Shown in pieces: positions 14,992-24,053 of a DNA stretch of 64,000 nt. Within the stretch, counting starts at the first letter, position 1, and the number at the start of each line of letters is the position of its first letter. This DNA is from Shewanella sp. Arc9-LZ. GTDB taxonomy: Bacteria; Pseudomonadota; Gammaproteobacteria; Enterobacterales; Shewanellaceae. The position numbers and the translations under genes were made by a program. The DNA is taken from contig NZ_CP048031.1 of assembly GCF_010092445.1 (NCBI RefSeq), positions 2,232,001 through 2,296,000 of the forward strand, read 5' to 3'. The notes beneath the pieces were generated by a model. It was not told the origin of the DNA. It saw only the letters and a list, made by a program, of their open reading frames with translations, and did not search any database.

Positions 14992-16380
14992 ATGACCGAA
15001 CTATATACCGCATCGGGTTCTAAGGTGCATGCCCATAAAGCTGATATTTTTTGTCGCGATGAAACCCGAGTTGATTGGCATTCTAAAGCCCTGTGGGCAT
15101 TACGTGAAAAACGTGATCGCGCTGCAGGCAGTTTGCCTGAATGGGAACAACTAAGGCTGCTTGGCTCGCAACTCAAACTGCATACTTTGAGCCATTTAGC
15201 CCAGTACCTTGAGCAATTTGAACAACAATGCTTGAGTAATGGCATTAAGGTGCATTGGGCTAGCGATGCCCAGCAACACAATGAAATTGTTCATGGGATT
15301 TTAGCGAAACATAAGGTTAAAAAACTGGTTAAATCAAAATCGATGTTAACCGAAGAATGCCACATGAATCCGTATTTAGAACGCCACGGCATTGAAGTGG
15401 TTGATACCGATTTAGGTGAACGAATTATTCAGCTCGCCAATATGCCACCATCGCATATTGTGGTCCCAGCTATACACATGAAAAAAGAGGAAGTAGGCGA
15501 GTTATTTCATCAACAGTTAGGCACTAAAGCGGGTGAGTCTGATCCGCTGTATTTAACCCGTGCTGCTCGCGCGCATTTAAGAGAGAAATTCCTTACTGCA
15601 GATGCTGCCATGACCGGTGTCAATATGGCGATAGCCGACCAAGGTGCGATTGTTGTGTGTACCAACGAAGGCAATGCAGACATGGGCGCTAACTTGCCAA
15701 AGTTGCAATTGCACTCAATGGGTATCGATAAAGTGGTTCCTGATATGGATTCTGTTGGGGTGTTGTTGCGTACATTAGCCCGTAATGCCACAGGGCAACC
15801 CATTACCACTTATTCATCGTTTTACCGTGGCCCACAAGAGGGCGGCGAGATGCATGTGATCATTGTTGATAATGGTCGCACTGAGATGATGAAAGACAAA
15901 ATTTTAGCTGAATCGTTAAAGTGTATTCGTTGCGGCGGCTGTTTAAATACCTGTCCTGTGTATCGCCGTTCAGGCGGTTATAGCTACAACTATACTATTC
16001 CTGGTCCTATTGGTATTGCGGTAGGTGCTAAGTATGACGATACCAACTCTATTCCTTGGGCCTGTACGTTATGTGGCAGTTGTACTTATGTGTGCCCAAC
16101 GATGGTGCCATTAGATAAAATTATTGCCCATCATCGTCGGTTGAAAGCAGAAGCTAAGAGGTTGCCGTATGGCAAAGGTGGCTATATGCCGTTAGTGGGC
16201 CGTTTTATGGCTAATGAAACCTTAATGAATACCTCTATGTCCGCAGCAAGATTAGCACTGCGGGTATTACCGGGGAGTTTACTCAAGCCATTTAGTGGTG
16301 CATGGGGTAAATACCGTGAGTTGCCTGTCGCACCAGAGTCTAGCTTTGCCAGCTGGTATAACAAGAATCGGAGCCGTTAA
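14992..16380 (+). CDS. lldF: L-lactate oxidation iron-sulfur subunit LldF (LutB)
   Basis: This 462-residue protein matches LldF/LutB. The N-terminal LUD domain (about 40-290) includes KSKSMLTEE and NEGNADMGANLPKLQ. The C-terminal part carries two 4Fe-4S motifs, CIRCGGCLNTCPVYRR and CTLCGSCTYVCPTMVPLD, which pass electrons from lactate towards the respiratory chain. The length is normal for the family. The start lies 8 bp after lldE, with AGGAG just upstream. The stop is followed after a single base by lldG, so the three genes form one operon. Confidence 0.94.
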   Translation: MTELYTASGSKVHAHKADIFCRDETRVDWHSKALWALREKRDRAAGSLPEWEQLRLLGSQLKLHTLSHLAQYLEQFEQQCLSNGIKVHWASDAQQHNEIVHGILAKHKVKKLVKSKSMLTEECHMNPYLERHGIEVVDTDLGERIIQLANMPPSHIVVPAIHMKKEEVGELFHQQLGTKAGESDPLYLTRAARAHLREKFLTADAAMTGVNMAIADQGAIVVCTNEGNADMGANLPKLQLHSMGIDKVVPDMDSVGVLLRTLARNATGQPITTYSSFYRGPQEGGEMHVIIVDNGRTEMMKDKILAESLKCIRCGGCLNTCPVYRRSGGYSYNYTIPGPIGIAVGAKYDDTNSIPWACTLCGSCTYVCPTMVPLDKIIAHHRRLKAEAKRLPYGKGGYMPLVGRFMANETLMNTSMSAARLALRVLPGSLLKPFSGAWGKYRELPVAPESSFASWYNKNRSR

Positions 16381-16381
16381 T

Positions 16382-16945
16382 ATGTCGAATAAACACACTA
16401 TTTTATCTGCACTAAAGCAATCGGCTTTGGATCAACATGCTATGCCTGCCATGGATGTTGTTGCTAACAATGATGATCTTGTTGGCCAATTTAATACAAG
16501 TTTAAACACAGTAGCGGGCACGCTGCACCATGAAGGCGGTTTAGCTGCGTTACAACAAGCGGTAGATGAATTGATCCAACAAAATATGCAGGTGATCTCG
16601 TTATTGGACGATATTAAAGGTAATCGCCAAGTGCCTGAGACCGCTCACGATCTGGCTGATATTGATTATGCCGTGATCCCTGGCGAGCTTGGTGTAGCCG
16701 AAAACGGCGCTATTTGGGTTAATCAACCCAGTCATCGAGTAACGCCTTTTATTTGTGAAAATCTAATATTGGCGTTGGCTAAAGACAATATTGTCGCCAA
16801 CATGCACCAAGCGGTTAAACAGGTGGCACTACAACCAGGCGAATTAGGATTATTTATTGCGGGTCCGTCTAAAACCGCTGATATTGAGCAAGCATTAGTG
16901 GTGGGGGCTCATGGTGCCTGTAGTTTAAATGTGTACTTATACTAA
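16382..16945 (+). CDS. lldG: L-lactate oxidation subunit LldG (LutC)
   Basis: This 187-residue protein is the third subunit of the LldEFG complex and consists of a single LUD (LutC-type) domain. Typical features are AVIPGELGVAENGAIWVNQP in the middle and LFIAGPSKTADIEQALVVGA near the end, ending GPSKTADIEQ...HGACSLNVYL. I start it at the ATG at 16382, one base after the lldF stop. A longer reading frame from 16295 only overlaps lldF in another frame. No terminator is obvious after it. Confidence 0.92.
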   Translation: MSNKHTILSALKQSALDQHAMPAMDVVANNDDLVGQFNTSLNTVAGTLHHEGGLAALQQAVDELIQQNMQVISLLDDIKGNRQVPETAHDLADIDYAVIPGELGVAENGAIWVNQPSHRVTPFICENLILALAKDNIVANMHQAVKQVALQPGELGLFIAGPSKTADIEQALVVGAHGACSLNVYLY

Positions 16946-17136
16946 TGGTTAGTGACTAGCGGTTAGTTGCTTGTGTTGTCATTGATTGAGTGTGTCAGTC
17001 GATGGCATCACGCTAAACTATAGCAATATTAATCGCACCACTTAGGTTAGAGTAATCTGCTATTAATCAGAACGTTCAGTTTCAAATTCAACTTCGAATG
17101 TAGATTCGAATGTAGATTTAACTTTCACTTCAAACT

Positions 17137-17168
17137 CTAAGCATCTAAGCATCTAAGCATCTAAGCAT
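17137..17168. repeat. Four tandem CTAAGCAT units
   Basis: CTAAGCAT is repeated exactly four times (17137-17144, 17145-17152, 17153-17160, 17161-17168) just beyond the LysR gene's 3' end. Such short perfect arrays often differ in copy number among strains. Confidence 0.85.
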
Positions 17169-17184
17169 CGAAAATCGAATCGAG

Positions 17185-18087
17185 TTAGAACAAGTCGAAG
17201 ATAGTGGCAGCACGTTGCTGAATAAACTCAATAAACAATTTCACTTTTAAGGGTTGTTGACGACGTTGATGATACAAAATACTGATCCGCCGATGCTCAC
17301 CAGCCCAATCAGGTAACACAGGTACTAGCTCTTGATTCAATAGTTGTGGTTTAACAAATAATTCTGGTCCATATAAAATCCCGCCATCACCGACAGCGGC
17401 GCGTATTGCGCCGTGTAAATCCCCTAGGGTTAATTTAGCGGGTCCATCGTAATAATATTGTTCACCACTGTGATGTTTTAAGGTCCAGTTAAACAGCGGC
17501 CACACTTTAATTAACTGATAATCAACTAGCTGCTGCGGGTGGCGAAGCTCAATGAGTTGCTTGGCATACTCAGGTGATGCATACAGGCCGTAATTTAATA
17601 CTCCCAACGATGTTGATACCCAAGATGAGTCTGGTTGTGCGCCACCGACAATAGCAACGTCGACTCCTTCATCTATCAAATCAATGGTGCTGTTATTTTG
17701 GGTGATGTGCAGTTGAATGTGCGGATGTTGTTTGGAAAAGTCATTGATGGCCTCAATTAATATCATCGAGGTTATCGAAACGGGTGTCGATATCCGTAAG
17801 GTACTTTGCGGCTCATTAATAGTTTGACCACAAATACGATCAAATTGCGCCACCACATTATAGTAACGGTCAAATAATGCCCCACCTTCTTCAGTTAATC
17901 GAAGTTTACGGGTGCTGCGCATTATCAACTGAGTATTGAGGCTTTGTTCTAATTTGCTAATTTTGCGGCTAACCGTGGCAATGGGCAACTTTAACTCTTG
18001 TGCTGCAGATGAAAAACCACCGGCATTAACGACATGGACAAACAAATGGATCAATTCAAGTTGGCAGGCTAAATGTTGGCTCATCAA
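17185..18087 (-). CDS. LysR family transcriptional regulator
   Basis: This 300-residue protein has the LysR length and layout. The N-terminal helix-turn-helix (about 12-60) reads LIHLFVHVVNAGGFSSAAQE, then LPIATVSRKISKLEQSLN. The C-terminal part is a periplasmic-binding-protein-like effector domain (about 90-295). It is divergent from the prpR-prp cluster, and lldEFG lies upstream of it in the opposite direction, so it could regulate either; the sequence does not decide. The second residue pair MM leaves the exact start uncertain by one codon. Confidence 0.87.
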   Translation of the reverse strand: MMSQHLACQLELIHLFVHVVNAGGFSSAAQELKLPIATVSRKISKLEQSLNTQLIMRSTRKLRLTEEGGALFDRYYNVVAQFDRICGQTINEPQSTLRISTPVSITSMILIEAINDFSKQHPHIQLHITQNNSTIDLIDEGVDVAIVGGAQPDSSWVSTSLGVLNYGLYASPEYAKQLIELRHPQQLVDYQLIKVWPLFNWTLKHHSGEQYYYDGPAKLTLGDLHGAIRAAVGDGGILYGPELFVKPQLLNQELVPVLPDWAGEHRRISILYHQRRQQPLKVKLFIEFIQQRAATIFDLF

Positions 18088-18321
18088 GAGACCCTTATTG
18101 TATTTATTGCTCTATTTATTGTTGGATTAATCGATGTCTCAATCACTTTATAAAGAGGAGTGTAACCCAACATAGTGTGTACAGATAGCAGAGTAATCAT
18201 CGAACCACAAAGGCGTGATGAGTTATACCGTGGTGGCTAATATTAGCATGGGCTGACTTAAGGTTTATTGAGTGGTGTCATAAATTGGTAATCGCTAACG
18301 CTTTATGATGAATTGGATTAA

Positions 18322-18383
18322 TTGTCGACAAAAAGTGCCTTTTGGGGTTGTTATACGATTTAAAGGTGCTATATTGTCGACAA
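18322..18383. promoter_or_regulatory. Two TTGTCGACAA operators for the GntR regulator PrpR
   Basis: The 10-bp palindrome TTGTCGACAA occurs at 18322-18331 and 18374-18383, exactly 52 bp apart (about five helical turns). A third copy lies inside prpR at 18540-18549. Placement before prpR fits the known habit of this regulator controlling the prp genes in Shewanella; the assignment is inferred. Confidence 0.7.
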
Positions 18384-18437
18384 CTTGTTTTGTGTAGCTG
18401 TTTTTTAATGTCAGTTTTTATTATCCAAGGTATGAAT

Positions 18438-19082
18438 ATGATCCAGCCGATTACTTCTGCAGATAAGACCTTTGTAGCCCTTAGAGACGATATAGTCGAA
18501 GGTCGTATTCAGGCCGGCTCTAAATTGAGCGAAACTGAATTGTCGACAAAGTATGCAGTGAGTAGAGCCGTGATCCGTGAAGCCATTAACCGCTTAGAGT
18601 CGTGTCATATTGTTGAGCGTAAAGCCAACGTAGGCGCTCGTGTGGTGGCGTTATCTCCACAAGGGTTGATAGAACTGTATCAAGTGCGTGAATCACTCGA
18701 AGGCATGGCGGCACGTTTAGCGGCAAAGAACATGACCGATGACGAAATTGCCGATTTAAACCGTTTATTACAATCTCACTTTGACGAGGTCAAAGGGGGC
18801 GAGTCTTATTATCAAGAAGCCGGTGATGTCGATTTTCATTATCGGATTATTTTAGGCAGTAAAAACAAACACCTAATTTCAATGCTGTTTGATGGCATTT
18901 ATCATTTAGTGCGCATGTATCGCGTACAACTTGGCATGGCGGGTCCGCGTGTGACCACCGCTTATGATGAACACAAACACATTGTTCAGGCCATTTTAAA
19001 TCGTGATGCAGAATTGGCTGAAATGCTGATGCGTCGCCATATTATGTATTCTAAAAATAATATCGAACACAAATTATCGTAA
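18438..19082 (+). CDS. prpR: GntR/FCD family regulator of propionate catabolism (PrpR)
   Basis: The product is a GntR-family regulator of about 214 residues. The N-terminal winged helix-turn-helix includes [20 protein letters not shown], then EAINRLES; the C-terminal FCD ligand-binding domain includes [15 protein letters not shown] and [18 protein letters not shown] choose the ATG at 18438, which has AAGG seven bases upstream; an ATG at 18432 is close by and a much longer frame begins at 18342 but covers the operator region. It sits 56 bp before prpB in the same direction. It probably senses a methylcitrate-pathway intermediate and binds TTGTCGACAA, including one site within its own gene. Confidence 0.88.
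   Translation: MIQPITSADKTFVALRDDIVEGRIQAGSKLSETELSTKYAVSRAVIREAINRLESCHIVERKANVGARVVALSPQGLIELYQVRESLEGMAARLAAKNMTDDEIADLNRLLQSHFDEVKGGESYYQEAGDVDFHYRIILGSKNKHLISMLFDGIYHLVRMYRVQLGMAGPRVTTAYDEHKHIVQAILNRDAELAEMLMRRHIMYSKNNIEHKLS
18540..18549. promoter_or_regulatory. Intragenic TTGTCGACAA site within prpR
   Basis: This is the same exact palindrome as the two upstream copies, here inside the prpR reading frame (codons for LSTKY). It lies 157 bp beyond the second site. Confidence 0.6.
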
Positions 19083-19138
19083 TGTCTTGCGTGTGGCGTG
19101 TTACGCCCACGGTCATAATTGCATATAAGGAAAATATC

Positions 19139-20017
19139 ATGAGCGCAGGTAAAAAATTTCGTCAAGCATTAGCTAACAACAAACCACTGCAAATTGTCGG
19201 TACCATTAATGCTTATGCCGCCATGATGGCAAAGCAAATTGGTCATCAGGCCATTTACTTGTCTGGTGGCGGTGTGGCTAACGCCTCTTATGGTTTACCC
19301 GACTTAGGCATGACATCACTCAATGATGTACTGGTTGATGTGCAGCGAATTACTTCAGCCTGTGACTTACCTTTGCTGGTGGACATTGATACGGGTTGGG
19401 GCGGGGCATTTAATATTGCCAAGACCATTCGTGATATGGAAAAGGCCGGCGCTGCAGCGGTACACATGGAAGACCAAGTGGCGCAAAAGCGTTGTGGTCA
19501 TCGTCCAAATAAAGAAATAGTTCCAGTAGAAGAAATGGTCGACCGCATTAAAGCGGCGGTTGATGCCCGTACCGACCCAGATTTTTTCATTATGGCGCGT
19601 ACTGACTCGTTTGCTCAAGAAGGGTTAGAAGCCGCTATCGAGCGTGCTAAAGCGTACGTGGCAGCGGGTGCTGACGGTATTTTTGCTGAAGCAATTAAAA
19701 CTGAAGAGCATTACCGCGCCTTTGCTGAAGCATTAGATGTGCCTATTTTGGCTAACATTACTGAGTTTGGCCAAACTGAATTATGGAATAAGCAACAATT
19801 AGGCGAGTGGGGCGCAGCAATGGTGTTATACCCATTGAGTGCATTCCGTGCGATGAACAAAGCAGCTGAAAATGTTTACAGTGCTATTTTAACCGATGGC
19901 GACCAAAAAGCAGTGGTAGATACCATGCAAACTCGTATGGATTTATACGACTATTTGGGTTATCACGATTATGAACAAAAATTAGACAGTTTGTTTGCCG
20001 AAGGCAAAAATAAATAA
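19139..20017 (+). CDS. prpB: 2-methylisocitrate lyase
   Basis: This 292-residue enzyme splits 2-methylisocitrate into pyruvate and succinate, the last step of the methylcitrate cycle in the cytoplasm. Family motifs are [21 protein letters not shown], the metal-site [10 protein letters not shown] and the catalytic loop [17 protein letters not shown] and EFGQTELW follow. I start at the ATG at 19139, which has AAGGA eight bases upstream, and the length then agrees with other PrpB proteins (about 295). A longer frame starts at 19082. It is followed by prpC after 104 bp. Confidence 0.96.
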   Translation: MSAGKKFRQALANNKPLQIVGTINAYAAMMAKQIGHQAIYLSGGGVANASYGLPDLGMTSLNDVLVDVQRITSACDLPLLVDIDTGWGGAFNIAKTIRDMEKAGAAAVHMEDQVAQKRCGHRPNKEIVPVEEMVDRIKAAVDARTDPDFFIMARTDSFAQEGLEAAIERAKAYVAAGADGIFAEAIKTEEHYRAFAEALDVPILANITEFGQTELWNKQQLGEWGAAMVLYPLSAFRAMNKAAENVYSAILTDGDQKAVVDTMQTRMDLYDYLGYHDYEQKLDSLFAEGKNK

Positions 20018-20121
20018 CGGCCTCAGTACGACAGCAAGACTCGATTACAACTAAAATAACAATACCCTACAATCGCGATTTAGCATGGTTAAATCGCGAA
20101 AAGCATAAGAAGGAAGATATC

Positions 20122-21246
20122 ATGGTAGACAAGAAATTATCAGGCGCAGGATTACGCGGTCAGAGTGCTGGCGAAACAAAATTATGTACTGTCGGTAAAT
20201 CAGGTTCAGGCCTAACGTACTGCGGTTACGATGTATCTGATTTAGCTGATAACGCTACCTTTGAAGAAGTCGCTTATTTATTATTTAACGGCGAGTTACC
20301 AAACCAGGCTCAGCTAACTGCATATAAAGCAGAATTAAAAGCGCAGCGTGATTTACCCGATGCACTAAAAGCGGTATTAAAATTAATTCCTGCTGATGCT
20401 CATCCAATGGATGTGATGCGAACTGGTTGCTCGTTTTTAGGTAACCTTGAGCCAGAAGTCGATTTCACTCAGCAACACAAAGCGTCGAACCGCTTATTAG
20501 CCGCATTTCCGGCCATCATGTGTTATTGGTACCGTTACACTCATGACGGTGTTGAGATTGATTGCACCACAGATGAAGATTCTCTGGGTGGACATTTTCT
20601 TAAACTGCTTCGCGGTGAAACGCCGTCAGCGCAACATCGCCGTGTAATGGATGTGTCGTTGATTTTGTATGCAGAGCATGAGTTCAACGCATCAACCTTT
20701 ACCGCGCGTGTATGTGCCTCAACTTTATCGGATATGTATTCTTGTGTTACTGGTGCGATTGGTTCATTACGTGGTCCACTGCACGGTGGTGCTAATGAAG
20801 CGGCGATGGACATGATCCAAAAGTTCAGCTCGCCAGCCGATGCTAAAGTACAAATGGCATTGATGTTAGAACGTAAAGAAAAAATCATGGGCTTTGGTCA
20901 TGCTATCTATAGCGTGTCTGATCCACGTAATGTGATTATCAAAAAGTGGTCTGAAAAGCTGGCCCATGAAAACGGTGACACCTCTTTATATGACATTTCT
21001 GTCGCGTGTGAAGAGTTTATGTGGGACACCAAAAAGTTATTCTGTAACGCTGACTTCTTCCATGCCTCTGCTTATCATTTTATGGGCATTCCAACTAAGT
21101 TATTTACGCCAATCTTCGTTTGTTCACGTTTAACCGGTTGGGCTGCACATGTAATGGAGCAGCGATCGAACAACCGCATTATTCGTCCAAGTGCAGATTA
21201 TGTAGGCAGTGAGCCTCGTAAAGTGGCGCCTATTAGCCAACGTTAA
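20122..21246 (+). CDS. prpC: 2-methylcitrate synthase
   Basis: This 374-residue citrate synthase family enzyme condenses propionyl-CoA with oxaloacetate to 2-methylcitrate, the first step of the pathway. The start MVDKKLSGAGLRGQSAGET and the catalytic segments GSLRGPLHGGANEAAM and IMGFGHAIY are typical of PrpC, with histidines in LHGG and GFGH and the late Asp in CNADFFHASAYHFMG. GGAAG precedes the ATG. An intrinsic terminator follows immediately, before acnD. Confidence 0.96.
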   Translation: MVDKKLSGAGLRGQSAGETKLCTVGKSGSGLTYCGYDVSDLADNATFEEVAYLLFNGELPNQAQLTAYKAELKAQRDLPDALKAVLKLIPADAHPMDVMRTGCSFLGNLEPEVDFTQQHKASNRLLAAFPAIMCYWYRYTHDGVEIDCTTDEDSLGGHFLKLLRGETPSAQHRRVMDVSLILYAEHEFNASTFTARVCASTLSDMYSCVTGAIGSLRGPLHGGANEAAMDMIQKFSSPADAKVQMALMLERKEKIMGFGHAIYSVSDPRNVIIKKWSEKLAHENGDTSLYDISVACEEFMWDTKKLFCNADFFHASAYHFMGIPTKLFTPIFVCSRLTGWAAHVMEQRSNNRIIRPSADYVGSEPRKVAPISQR

Positions 21247-21253
21247 TCAGCAT

Positions 21254-21286
21254 GCCGAGTCTCGTTATGATGACTCGGCTTTTTTC
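21254..21286 (+). terminator. Intrinsic terminator between prpC and acnD
   Basis: An 8-bp stem GCCGAGTC/GACTCGGC with a 10-nt loop is followed by six Ts (21280-21285). It lies inside what looks like one operon, so it may lower or separate acnD-prpF expression. Confidence 0.82.
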
Positions 21287-21333
21287 GATATAGATTAGCG
21301 CTTATTCCTTTCATATTTATTGTGGATGAAGTT

Positions 21334-23925
21334 ATGAATACTCAATACCGTAAAGCCTTACCTGGCACCCAATTAGATTATTTTGACACCCAAGAGGCTG
21401 TAGATGCGATTGAAGCTGGAGCCTACGCCAAACTACCTTATTGTTCTCGTGTGTTTGCCGAGAACTTAGTCCGTCGCTGCTCACCTGACATGCTTACTGA
21501 TTCGTTAAAGCAGCTGATTGAACGTAAAAATGACCTTGATTTTCCGTGGTATCCAGCCCGTGTGGTTTGTCATGATATTTTAGGCCAAACCGCATTAGTC
21601 GACTTAGCGGGTCTGCGTGATGCGATTGCTGAAAAAGGCGGTGACCCCTCAAAAGTGAACCCAGTAGTACCGACTCAATTGATTGTCGATCACTCGCTGG
21701 CTGTAGAGCATGCTGGTTTTGAAAAAGACGCGTTTGAGAAAAACCGCGCCATTGAAGACCGCCGTAATGAAGACCGTTTCCATTTCATCAATTGGACCAA
21801 AACGGCATTTAAAAACGTTGATGTTATCCAACCGGGTAACGGCATCATGCATCAAATTAACTTAGAGCGTATGTCGCCAGTGGTGCATGCTCAAAATGGT
21901 GTGGCGTTTCCTGACACCTTAGTGGGCACCGACAGTCATACACCTCATGTTGATGCGTTAGGCGTTATAGCCATTGGTGTGGGCGGTTTAGAAGCCGAAA
22001 GCGTCATGCTCGGCCGTGCCTCATACATGCGTTTACCGGAAATTGTTGGTGTTGAAGTAACGGGTAAGCCACAACCTGGCATTACTGCTACCGATATTGT
22101 TCTGGCGTTAACTGAATACTTGCGAGCGCAAAAAGTGGTGTCATCGTATCTTGAGTTTTATGGCGAAGGGACCACCCATTTAACTCTTGGCGATCGCGCC
22201 ACTATTACTAACATGACGCCTGAATACGGCGCCACCGCGGCGATGTTTTATATCGATAAACAAACTATCGATTATCTAACGTTAACCGGTCGTGAAGATG
22301 CACAAGTTAAACTGGTTGAAACCTATGCCAAACAAGCGGGTTTATGGGCTGATACCTTAACTAATGCTGTGTATGAGCGAGTATTGCACTTTGACTTGTC
22401 ATCTGTTGGTCGTAACATTGCAGGCCCGTCTAATCCACACAGTCGCGTGCCGACATCTGAATTAGCGGCGCGTGGCATTAGTGGTGTGGTTGAAAACGAA
22501 CCCGGTAAAATGCCCGATGGTGCAGTGATTATTGCCGCTATTACCAGTTGTACTAACACCAGTAACCCACGCAATATGATTGCCGCAGGTCTATTGGCTC
22601 GCAATGCTAATGCTCGTGGTTTATTACGTAAACCTTGGGTGAAATCATCGCTTGCGCCTGGTTCTAAAGCGGTGCAATTGTATTTAGAAGAAGCAGGTTT
22701 ATTGCCTGAGCTTGAAAACTTAGGTTTTGGTATTGTCGGTTTTGCCTGTACGACGTGTAACGGCATGAGCGGCGCGCTTGATCCGGTTATTCAACAAGAA
22801 GTGATTGATCGCGACTTATACGCTACTGCAGTGTTGTCGGGCAATCGTAACTTTGATGGCCGTATTCATCCTTATGCTAAACAAGCCTTTTTAGCATCAC
22901 CACCCTTGGTCATTGCTTATGCCATTGCCGGTACGATTCGTTTTGATATTGAAAAAGATATCTTAGGTATCGATAACCAAGGTCAAGCTGTCACGTTAAA
23001 AGATATTTGGCCAACCGATGAAGAAATCGATGCAGTTGTTAAAGCAAGTGTTAAGCCTGAGCAATTCCGTAAAGTCTATGAGCCAATGTTCGACATTAAA
23101 GTCGAGTATGGTAGCCACGTAAATCCGCAATATGATTGGCGTCCACAAAGTACTTATATTCGCCGACCACCTTATTGGGACGGAGCTTTGGCGAGTGAGC
23201 GCACCATGAAAGGTATGCGTCCATTAGCCGTACTCGGTGACAATATCACTACCGATCATTTATCGCCGTCAAATGCGATTATGCTCGACAGTGCGGCAGG
23301 GGCATACCTAGATAAGATGGGCTTGCCAGAAGCTGATTTTAACTCTTATGCCACTCATCGTGGCGATCACTTAACTGCGCAGCGTGCCACCTTTGCTAAC
23401 CCTAAACTGTTTAACGAAATGGTGCAGGAAAACGGCAAGGTTAAGCAAGGATCATTGGCGCGCTTAGAGCCTGAAGGCCAAGTTACTCGCATGTGGGAAG
23501 CGATTGAAACCTATATGGAACGTAAGCAACCACTGATTATTATTGCTGGTGCAGATTACGGTCAAGGTTCGTCACGTGACTGGGCGGCAAAAGGCGTGCG
23601 TCTTGCTGGGGTTGAAGTGATTGTTGCTGAAGGCTTTGAGCGTATTCACCGTACTAACTTAGTCGGTATGGGTGTGCTACCGCTAGAGTTCACTGCAGGC
23701 CATAATCGACATACTTATCATATCGATGGCACGGAAACCTATGATGTTGTAGGTGATCGTAATCCGGGCGCAATGTTAAATGTGATCATGACTCGTAAAA
23801 ATGGTGAGCAAGTGACCATTCCGGTTAAGTGTCGTGTAGACACTGGCGAAGAGTTGTCAATTTATGAAGCGGGCGGTGTATTACAACGTTTTGCTCAGGA
23901 CTTTTTAGCCAACGAAACTAATTAA
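21334..23925 (+). CDS. acnD: Fe/S-dependent 2-methylisocitrate dehydratase AcnD
   Basis: This 863-residue aconitase-family enzyme dehydrates 2-methylcitrate; with PrpF it replaces PrpD. The Fe-S ligands are C in ITSCTNTSNP and the pair in FACTTCNGMSG. Other aconitase signatures are VGTDSHTPHVDALG, GDNITTDHLSPSNAI and ADYGQGSSRDWAAKG. I choose the ATG at 21334 (MNTQYRKALPG) over an upstream GTG at 21322, to match the family start. It follows prpC after a terminator and is followed by prpF. Confidence 0.95.
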   Translation: MNTQYRKALPGTQLDYFDTQEAVDAIEAGAYAKLPYCSRVFAENLVRRCSPDMLTDSLKQLIERKNDLDFPWYPARVVCHDILGQTALVDLAGLRDAIAEKGGDPSKVNPVVPTQLIVDHSLAVEHAGFEKDAFEKNRAIEDRRNEDRFHFINWTKTAFKNVDVIQPGNGIMHQINLERMSPVVHAQNGVAFPDTLVGTDSHTPHVDALGVIAIGVGGLEAESVMLGRASYMRLPEIVGVEVTGKPQPGITATDIVLALTEYLRAQKVVSSYLEFYGEGTTHLTLGDRATITNMTPEYGATAAMFYIDKQTIDYLTLTGREDAQVKLVETYAKQAGLWADTLTNAVYERVLHFDLSSVGRNIAGPSNPHSRVPTSELAARGISGVVENEPGKMPDGAVIIAAITSCTNTSNPRNMIAAGLLARNANARGLLRKPWVKSSLAPGSKAVQLYLEEAGLLPELENLGFGIVGFACTTCNGMSGALDPVIQQEVIDRDLYATAVLSGNRNFDGRIHPYAKQAFLASPPLVIAYAIAGTIRFDIEKDILGIDNQGQAVTLKDIWPTDEEIDAVVKASVKPEQFRKVYEPMFDIKVEYGSHVNPQYDWRPQSTYIRRPPYWDGALASERTMKGMRPLAVLGDNITTDHLSPSNAIMLDSAAGAYLDKMGLPEADFNSYATHRGDHLTAQRATFANPKLFNEMVQENGKVKQGSLARLEPEGQVTRMWEAIETYMERKQPLIIIAGADYGQGSSRDWAAKGVRLAGVEVIVAEGFERIHRTNLVGMGVLPLEFTAGHNRHTYHIDGTETYDVVGDRNPGAMLNVIMTRKNGEQVTIPVKCRVDTGEELSIYEAGGVLQRFAQDFLANETN

Positions 23926-24053
23926 CCATAATTCGGGGTAATAAGTGAGTGTTGGTTTGGCAATAACCTAGTGTTAGTGCCTTACTCAATCGGCAGTTTA
24001 TAAGCTTATTGATGGGCTGCCGCTTTGGTCTTTTGTTATTTTAGGAATATGTG

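Noticed and set aside
17137..17168. Four CTAAGCAT units as CRISPR repeats
   Set aside because: They are contiguous without spacers, so they are a simple tandem repeat.
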